Assembly: GCA_036507695.1 (NCBI GenBank)
Contig: DATCIR010000209.1
Location: 1-12,293 of the forward strand
Direction: 5' to 3'
Length of the DNA: 12,293 bases
Source: JAKEGK01 sp036507695
Lineage (GTDB): Bacteria > Pseudomonadota > Gammaproteobacteria > SZUA-152
This document shows positions 7,571-12,293 of this stretch, piece by piece. Both the position numbers and the translations under genes were made by a program. Each line of letters begins with the position of its first letter. The stretch's first letter is position 1. A model generated the notes under the pieces. The model worked only from the letters and a program-made list of their open reading frames with translations, made no database searches and had not been told where the DNA came from.

Positions 7571-8698
7571 CTACCTGGGTAATAATTTGCGATGGGTATG
7601 AATAGACATCAGAATACCGAAACTTGCCATCAAGGTCACTATTGATGTGCCGCCATAGCTTATCAGCGGTAAGGGCAAACCCACTACGGGCAATAAACCG
7701 GTCACCATGCCGATATTGACAAACACATAGATGAAAAATGTCATGGTCAGGCTGCCTGCCAGTAACCGGGTAAAGGTGTCCTGCGCCTGAACCGCGATGA
7801 GCAGGCCGCGCGCCAGGATAAACAGGTAGATCGCCAGCAGGACCAACACGCCAACAAATCCGAATTCTTCCGCATAGGCGGAAAAGATAAAGTCCGTCGA
7901 GCGCTCCGGTAGAAAATCCAGCTGGGACTGAGTACCGTTAAGCCATCCTTTGCCATAGACTCCCCCGGAGCCGATGGCAATCTTGGATTGAATGATGTGG
8001 TATCCCGAGCCTAGCGGATCTTTTTCCGGATCCAGAAATGTCAGCACGCGTTGCCGTTGATAATCGTGCATCAGGTACCAGGCAACCGGCGCGGCCGCTC
8101 CGCCTAATAAACCAAAACCTGCCAGTACTTTCCAGGACAAACCGGCAAATAGCAGCGCGAAAAATCCCGCGCCAGCCACCAGCAAAGACGTGCCCAGGTC
8201 GGGCTGTTTGGCGATAAGGATAAACGGAATGGCAATGACCATTATGGCAATGATTAACCGTTTGCCATCGGGCGGCAAGGGGTATTCGGAAAGATACCAG
8301 CAAACCATTAACGGAATCGCCACTTTCATGATCTCCGCGGGTTGAAAGCGTACAAAACCGAAATCCAGCCAGCGTTGCGCACCCTTGCCGATTTCTCCCA
8401 TGATTAATACGGCAAGCAGCAAGAGTACGCCGACGACGTACAAGTAGGGAGTCCAGCGTTTCAAGGTGTTGGAATTGACCTGTGCCAGGATAAACATTAT
8501 GACGAACGCCACCGCGAAGCGAATGGTCTGTTTCCAGATCATTGACATATCCTGACCGCTGGCGCTGTACAGGATGAACAAGCTGGTCGCCAGCAACGCT
8601 AAGATGCCCATCAACAACGGCAGGTCGATGTGCAGGGACTCCGCCAGGCTTTGCCGGCGCTCACCGAATTCATTTACGTTTACGTCTAATAGACTCAT
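7571..8698 (-). CDS. rodA: Rod-shape SEDS peptidoglycan glycosyltransferase RodA
   Basis: RodA is the inner-membrane SEDS glycosyltransferase that polymerises lipid II in the elongation complex, working with PBP2. The 375-residue product has about ten hydrophobic segments. Strongly conserved blocks are KGAQRWLDFG (105-114), RFQPAEIMK (117-125), QPDLGTSLL (165-173), DPLGSGYHIIQSKIAIGSGG (227-246) and LPERSTDFIF (263-272), which contains the essential aspartate D269. PVVGLPLPLISYGGTS lies near the C-terminus. The start ATG overlaps the mrdA stop in an ATGA arrangement (4 bases shared), a classic sign of coupled translation of the two partners. Confidence 0.97.
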   Translation of the reverse strand: MSLLDVNVNEFGERRQSLAESLHIDLPLLMGILALLATSLFILYSASGQDMSMIWKQTIRFAVAFVIMFILAQVNSNTLKRWTPYLYVVGVLLLLAVLIMGEIGKGAQRWLDFGFVRFQPAEIMKVAIPLMVCWYLSEYPLPPDGKRLIIAIMVIAIPFILIAKQPDLGTSLLVAGAGFFALLFAGLSWKVLAGFGLLGGAAAPVAWYLMHDYQRQRVLTFLDPEKDPLGSGYHIIQSKIAIGSGGVYGKGWLNGTQSQLDFLPERSTDFIFSAYAEEFGFVGVLVLLAIYLFILARGLLIAVQAQDTFTRLLAGSLTMTFFIYVFVNIGMVTGLLPVVGLPLPLISYGGTSIVTLMASFGILMSIHTHRKLLPR

Positions 8699-10575
8699 GA
8701 TGGCGCTTTTTCAGTCTTGACAGCCGGTTTTTCCAGTTTGGGTAATAGATAATGATCCATGACTTTTTTTGCTATGGGCGCCGCTGCCGAGCTGCCGTGT
8801 CCGCCATGCTCCACAATGACCGACACGGCGATTTGGGGATTTTCAACGGGCGCAAATGCAATAAACAAGGCATGGTCCCGTAGTTCTTTCGGTATTTCGT
8901 TTTCCTTGTATTCCGCATCCTGGGCGAGGGTGAATACCTGTGCGGTGCCGGTTTTGCCGGCGATTTTATACTTGGCATCCTTGCCGACCCGGTACGCGGT
9001 ACCGCGCCAATGGTGTGCGACGTCCTGCATGGCATTAATGACCTGGTTCCAATGGGCTTCGTCGATAACGCTGACCGGCGCGTGCTCAACCGGGGGTAGA
9101 TACTGGATCTCCCGCGTATTGGCGTTTTCCATTGCGCTCACGACCCGCGGCCGCATACGTTTGCCTTTTTTGGATAAAGTGGCGGTGGCGGTTGCCAGTT
9201 GCAAAGGCGTTGTCAGTACATAACCTTGACCAATACCCGCAATCACAGTTTCACCGGTATACCATGGCGCCTTGCGGGCTTCTTTTTTCCATTTACTGGT
9301 GGGCATGATGCCTCCCAGTTCTCCCGTTATATCGATATTAGTGGGAGCGTTGAACCCGAATGGGATTAAATAATTCGACATGCGGTCTATGCCCATGCTG
9401 ACCGCGAGATCGTAAAAATAAACATCGCATGACTGTACGATGGCAAAATGCAGGCTCATTTTGCCGTGTCCGGTTTTCTTCCAGTCGCGATAGCGGTGTT
9501 TGTCGCCCGGCAGGCTATACCAGCCGCGGCACGTGATCTGTTCATCCGCTTCAATGGTTGCGGTTTCAAGACCCGCGAGTCCCACAAAGGGCTTGATGGT
9601 CGAGCCCGGCGGATATTGACCCCGCAAGGCGCGATTGAAGAGCGGTTTTTGTTTGTCATCGCGAAGCACGGCATAAGTCTTATGATCGATACCGGTGACA
9701 AACAGGTTCGGATTAAATACCGGGGTGCTCACAAACGCCAGTACGTCACCCGTGTTTGGATCAATGGCGATGACAGACCCGCTTTCCTCGCCCAAGGCTT
9801 CCTGCGCGGCTTTTTGCAACGCGGCGTCGATGGTCAGGTGCAGGTTGATTCCCGGTTCCTGTGGCACCTGTTCAAAGGCGCGCAGCGAGCGGCCTTGGGC
9901 ATTGGTTTCGATTTGTTGCACTCCCGGATGTCCATGCAGCATGGTTTCGTAAAAGTGCTCGATACCGGTTTTGCCAATAAAGTTGCTGCCTTCGTAACTG
10001 ACTTTGTCAATGTTCTTCATTTCTTTTTCATTAATCCGTCCCACATAACCAATGGCATGAGACATCAGGCCGGTATCGGGGTAGTGACGGATCAAACGCG
10101 CGGCGATGTCAACACCGGGGAAGCGATAACGATTCACCGCGATTCTTGCGACTTCTTCGTCGCTTAAACCTGTTTTCAGCGGAATCGGTTTGAAGCGGTT
10201 GGAGGGTCCCAGTTGTTCCTTGAAACGTTCAATATCCGCGTCAGTAATCTCGATAATCTCGCCCAGTGAAGCGATCGTGGCATCAATATTCTTGATGCGT
10301 TCAGGGATTAATTCCAGGTTATAGGCGGGCAGATTCTCGGCCAGCAGCGTTCCGTTGCGGTCGAAGATCAAGCCGCGGGTGGGCGGGATGGCGCTGATGA
10401 AGAACCGGTTGTCCTCGGAAAGGGTGGTGTAGGTTTCGTTTTCAATAATCTGTAAATACACCAGCCGCACCACGACGGCCAGAAAGGATAACAGGGAGAG
10501 GACCAATACAATCACCACCCGCACGTTAAACATGTGGGTTTCGCGAAAATGATCTTTTAAGGTTATCGCAGGCAT
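8695..10575 (-). CDS. mrdA: Penicillin-binding protein 2, elongation transpeptidase
   Basis: PBP2 is the class B transpeptidase that cross-links new peptidoglycan during elongation, paired with RodA. The 626-residue product has a short cytoplasmic start and one membrane segment (about 18-43). A pedestal domain follows, and then the transpeptidase domain with S325-T-I-K328, S382-C-D384 and K541-T-G-T544. The second motif is SxD rather than SxN, as in E. coli PBP2. C349, D364, H370 and C383 stand where the zinc site of Acinetobacter PBP2 is described. The ATG at 10575 has a weak ribosome-binding site; M15 is an alternative that would still keep the membrane segment. It lies 48 bases after mreD. 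Confidence 0.97.
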   Translation of the reverse strand: MPAITLKDHFRETHMFNVRVVIVLVLSLLSFLAVVVRLVYLQIIENETYTTLSEDNRFFISAIPPTRGLIFDRNGTLLAENLPAYNLELIPERIKNIDATIASLGEIIEITDADIERFKEQLGPSNRFKPIPLKTGLSDEEVARIAVNRYRFPGVDIAARLIRHYPDTGLMSHAIGYVGRINEKEMKNIDKVSYEGSNFIGKTGIEHFYETMLHGHPGVQQIETNAQGRSLRAFEQVPQEPGINLHLTIDAALQKAAQEALGEESGSVIAIDPNTGDVLAFVSTPVFNPNLFVTGIDHKTYAVLRDDKQKPLFNRALRGQYPPGSTIKPFVGLAGLETATIEADEQITCRGWYSLPGDKHRYRDWKKTGHGKMSLHFAIVQSCDVYFYDLAVSMGIDRMSNYLIPFGFNAPTNIDITGELGGIMPTSKWKKEARKAPWYTGETVIAGIGQGYVLTTPLQLATATATLSKKGKRMRPRVVSAMENANTREIQYLPPVEHAPVSVIDEAHWNQVINAMQDVAHHWRGTAYRVGKDAKYKIAGKTGTAQVFTLAQDAEYKENEIPKELRDHALFIAFAPVENPQIAVSVIVEHGGHGSSAAAPIAKKVMDHYLLPKLEKPAVKTEKAPS

Positions 10576-10623
10576 TGGGTTCGCTAACGGTTTCTTAAGT
10601 GTTTACAGTTTTATCGAGCACGT

Positions 10624-11112
10624 TTATCGCACACGGTAGAAGCGCCGTACTCCGCGCATGAGTGTGAATATAAATGGCCACAGCAGCATGCTGGATATCG
10701 ATGCCAGCCAGTAAGACCAACTTTGCGCCGATTGGCCGGTGAATCCTTTTACCCATAAGGTAATGATTTGATACAGGGCAACGAGAATCATGATACTTAA
10801 CGCCTGTTGCCAAAGCGGAAATAATCGAATCCGTAAATGCAGTTTGATGGCAAGAAACGCCACGACGCCAAACGCCAGGGCGTTTTGTCCCAGCAGTGAG
10901 CCTGTGGATACATCCAGAACCAGGCCTGTCATCCAGGCAATGAATACGCCAACCCGGTCCGGCAGCGCGATACACCAATACACCACCACCATGATCAACC
11001 ATTGCGGGCGCGCCGCTTTAGCCCAATCCGGCAATGGCATCATCATTAAGATGAGCGCGACGATGAATGTGATGAAAATCACGATTCCGCCTTGTGATTT
11101 CGCCAGCGCCAC
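10624..11112 (-). CDS. mreD: Rod shape-determining protein MreD
   Basis: MreD is a small inner-membrane protein of the elongation complex that works with MreC, RodA and PBP2. The 162-residue product is mostly hydrophobic, with five or six predicted membrane helices. It carries the family features PQWLIMVVVYWCIALPDRVG near the N-terminus and GLVLDVSTGSLLGQNALAF in the centre. The start is GTG at 11112, directly next to the mreC stop, and GAGG inside the end of mreC lies 8 bases upstream, so translation is probably coupled. The size matches E. coli MreD (162 residues). Confidence 0.94.
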   Translation of the reverse strand: MALAKSQGGIVIFITFIVALILMMMPLPDWAKAARPQWLIMVVVYWCIALPDRVGVFIAWMTGLVLDVSTGSLLGQNALAFGVVAFLAIKLHLRIRLFPLWQQALSIMILVALYQIITLWVKGFTGQSAQSWSYWLASISSMLLWPFIFTLMRGVRRFYRVR

Positions 11113-12069
11113 TTATTGTTCCTCGGTTGTGCCGGGCGCCGGCTGGGGGCCGGCGGCGGGTTCGGGCTGTTGAGTTGCTGTTTGCGGTTCGGATCCGGCG
11201 CCTGTGGCGGTATCGCTCATCGGCGTGGTGCTTGCTGGTTGGGCTACTTTGTCGCTTGGCCAGACCAGTAAAACTTCGCGGGCGCGTTCCAGCAAGGCGA
11301 CAGGTTCCGCGATAACCGTGGCGTATGGTTGTGTGGGATTCTTGGTGATCTGGGTGATGCGCGCCACGGGATAGTCACGCGGAAAGCGTCCATCCAAACC
11401 GGAACTGGTTAACAAATCTCCCTCAGCAATATCAGCGCTGTTAGTCATATAAGGTATTTCCAATACATCGGGTGTGCCGGTGCCCACCGCAATGGCGCGC
11501 AGTCCGTTACGATTCACGTGTACGGGAATGGCGTGGTTAGGATCAGTGATTAGCATAGCGGTGCCGGAGTACGGGCCAAGATGGACAATTTGTCCCATAA
11601 TGCCTTCGGCATCCAGTACCGGCTGGCCGAGATAAACATTATCGGTGCTGCCTTTGTTAATGACAATTTTGCGGGAAAAAGGATCCAGATCCACGGCCAG
11701 CAGTTCGGCAATTAAAACGTTTTCGCTGACTTTTTTCGAGGACTGCAATAGCTCCCGCAATCGAACATTTTCGACCTGCAAAGCCGCGAGTTTTTGCAAT
11801 TGCGCTTTAAACAACAAATGCTGCACGCGCAGGCGTTCGTTTTCTTCCAGCAGGGTTCCCCGGGAGGTGACGCTTTCGCTCATCCATTCTCCCATCGTAA
11901 CCGGCAGGTTAACCAGGTATTGCAGGGGGTAGATAAACACCGAAATCGCCACGCGCAAGGCCTCGGCGTGGTGCTGCCGATGGTCCACAACCATTAATAC
12001 GAGGGACAACACACAAACAATCGCCAGCCGGGTGGCGATGGACGGCCCTTGAATAAATAGCGGTTTAAT
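11113..12069 (-). CDS. mreC: Rod shape-determining protein MreC, apparently initiated at ATT
   Basis: MreC is a bitopic inner-membrane scaffold whose periplasmic part contacts PBP2 and activates RodA-PBP2. The frame has no ATG, GTG or TTG between the in-frame TAA at 12102-12100 and a GTG at 12012. Starting at GTG would leave only about nine hydrophobic residues and destroy the membrane helix. Extending to the ATT at 12069 gives 318 residues beginning (M)KPLFIQGPSIATRL, which aligns with E. coli MreC MKPIFSRGPS from residue 1. It also restores a helix at about 15-28. A strong GGAGG lies 8 bases before the ATT. A coiled coil follows the membrane helix (LLEENERLRVQHLLFKAQLQ and onward), then the beta-domain pair. 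The tail is rich in Pro, Thr and Gln and looks disordered. mreB is not visible. Confidence 0.93.
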   Translation of the reverse strand: MKPLFIQGPSIATRLAIVCVLSLVLMVVDHRQHHAEALRVAISVFIYPLQYLVNLPVTMGEWMSESVTSRGTLLEENERLRVQHLLFKAQLQKLAALQVENVRLRELLQSSKKVSENVLIAELLAVDLDPFSRKIVINKGSTDNVYLGQPVLDAEGIMGQIVHLGPYSGTAMLITDPNHAIPVHVNRNGLRAIAVGTGTPDVLEIPYMTNSADIAEGDLLTSSGLDGRFPRDYPVARITQITKNPTQPYATVIAEPVALLERAREVLLVWPSDKVAQPASTTPMSDTATGAGSEPQTATQQPEPAAGPQPAPGTTEEQ

Positions 12070-12077
12070 GGAAAAAA

Positions 12078-12082
12078 CCTCC
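12078..12082 (-). promoter_or_regulatory. Shine-Dalgarno GGAGG that sets the ATT start of mreC
   Basis: On the minus strand GGAGG occupies 12082-12078, followed by 8 bases (TTTTTTCC) and then ATT at 12069-12067. It is one of the strongest ribosome-binding signals in the window, at good spacing for the ATT. It is 65 bases from the GTG at 12012, too far to serve that codon. Confidence 0.75.
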
Positions 12083-12188
12083 GTGTGCGAAACGTTCTGT
12101 TATTGCTAACTTATTAGTAACTACTCATCCGTAGGCGGCGCCGGTGTCTCCTGCCGGGGGACGCCACAAGTACGTCCCTGTAGGTTGT

Positions 12189-12210
12189 TGTGGGCCATCC
12201 CTGGCCCACA
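12189..12210. repeat. Perfect hairpin with TCCC loop
   Basis: Arms TGTGGGCCA (12189-12197) and TGGCCCACA (12202-12210) pair perfectly across 9 bases with loop TCCC. The inner 14 bases GGCCATCCCTGGCC are repeated exactly at 12266-12279. Confidence 0.85.
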
Positions 12211-12219
12211 CCCTGCGGG

Positions 12220-12232
12220 CGCACTGCGTGCG
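12220..12232. repeat. Short hairpin
   Basis: Arms CGCAC (12220-12224) and GTGCG (12228-12232) pair across 5 bases with loop TGC. It is weak alone but fits the hairpin array. Confidence 0.5.
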
Positions 12233-12234
12233 AC

Positions 12235-12257
12235 CGGATTCGCTCCCGGCGAATCCG
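12235..12257. repeat. Perfect hairpin with TCCCG loop
   Basis: Arms CGGATTCGC (12235-12243) and GCGAATCCG (12249-12257) pair perfectly across 9 bases. The loop TCCCG resembles the TCCC loops of its two larger neighbours although the stem sequence differs. Confidence 0.8.
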
Positions 12258-12261
12258 TCGA

Positions 12262-12283
12262 CTGCGGCCATCCCTGGCCGCAG
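12262..12283. repeat. Perfect hairpin with TCCC loop, second copy of the core
   Basis: Arms CTGCGGCCA (12262-12270) and TGGCCGCAG (12275-12283) pair perfectly across 9 bases with loop TCCC. The core equals that at 12193-12206, 73 bases away, while the outer stem bases differ in a compensated way. Confidence 0.85.
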
Positions 12284-12293
12284 ACGCCCCCGG

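Larger units (their letters stand above)
12126..12293. repeat. GC-rich palindromic repeat array upstream of mreC, truncated by window edge
   Basis: This block contains at least five inverted repeats in about 165 bases. They are GGGACG/CGTCCC (12158-12163 with 12173-12178), 12189-12210, 12220-12232, 12235-12257 and 12262-12283. The left part also holds the palindrome CGGCGCCG (12136-12143). Composition is clearly richer in GC than the AT-rich stretch next to mreC. No open frame here resembles MreB or any other protein I recognise. It resembles the REP/BIME-type dispersed repeats common between genes in gammaproteobacteria; copy number elsewhere cannot be judged from this window. No convincing promoter was seen between it and mreC. 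Confidence 0.75.

Noticed and set aside
9448..10167. Long plus-strand open frame of 239 codons opposite mrdA
   Set aside because: It is fully antisense to a well-conserved PBP2 gene, has no recognisable motif, and its composition follows the codon pattern of the opposite strand.
12012..12012. GTG at 12012 as the start of mreC
   Set aside because: It has no nearby Shine-Dalgarno sequence, cuts the membrane helix, and drops a conserved N-terminus that is encoded in frame just upstream behind GGAGG.
12100..12293. Possible end of mreB at the right edge
   Set aside because: No reading frame here resembles the MreB C-terminus; the bases are dominated by inverted repeats, so mreB, if present, lies beyond the window.
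12126..12293. CRISPR array
   Set aside because: The repeats are hairpins of differing sequence and uneven spacing, without identical direct repeats separated by uniform spacers.

Overview
This window looks like a chromosomal segment of a gammaproteobacterium with roughly balanced base composition. Every convincing gene lies on the minus strand, so transcription runs from the right edge to the left. The proteins resemble the E. coli versions (MreC, PBP2, RodA, PBP5, LipB, LipA), and the order largely follows the E. coli mrdA-rodA-rlpA-dacA-ybeD-lipB-lipA cluster. Here mreC and mreD come first, mltB sits between rodA and rlpA, and a D-amino-acid aminotransferase gene sits between dacA and ybeD. 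The single-chain ATP sulfurylase at the left end is the type shared by sulfate reducers and sulfur-oxidising bacteria, so a sulfur-oxidising or related lineage is possible. The window alone does not prove it.

Layout in transcription order: (1) 12293-12126, a GC-rich block of inverted repeats cut by the window edge. (2) mreC (12069-11113, apparently starting at ATT), mreD, mrdA (PBP2) and rodA, the membrane core of the elongation machinery. (3) mltB, rlpA and dacA, three enzymes that trim or remodel peptidoglycan. (4) dat, a D-amino-acid aminotransferase that links D-alanine to D-glutamate. (5) ybeD, lipB and lipA, a small DUF493 protein and the two enzymes that make protein-bound lipoate. (6) A 229-base gap, then sat, then a perfect inverted repeat at the left edge.

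How the genes fit together: MreC and MreD are scaffold and membrane partners of the RodA glycosyltransferase and the PBP2 transpeptidase. MltB and RlpA cleave glycan strands, and DacA removes the terminal D-alanine of pentapeptides. Dat could feed that D-alanine into D-glutamate. LipB and LipA build lipoyl groups for 2-oxoacid dehydrogenases and the glycine cleavage system. From mreC to lipB the gaps are short or absent (mreC/mreD abut; mrdA/rodA overlap by 4 bases), which suggests one or a few long transcripts. sat is separated and probably has its own promoter.

Most of the window is well-known housekeeping biology; I found no undescribed multi-gene system. The points most worth following up are the apparent AUU start of mreC, the hairpin array upstream of it, the position of dat beside dacA, and a four-ligand zinc-type site in PBP2.
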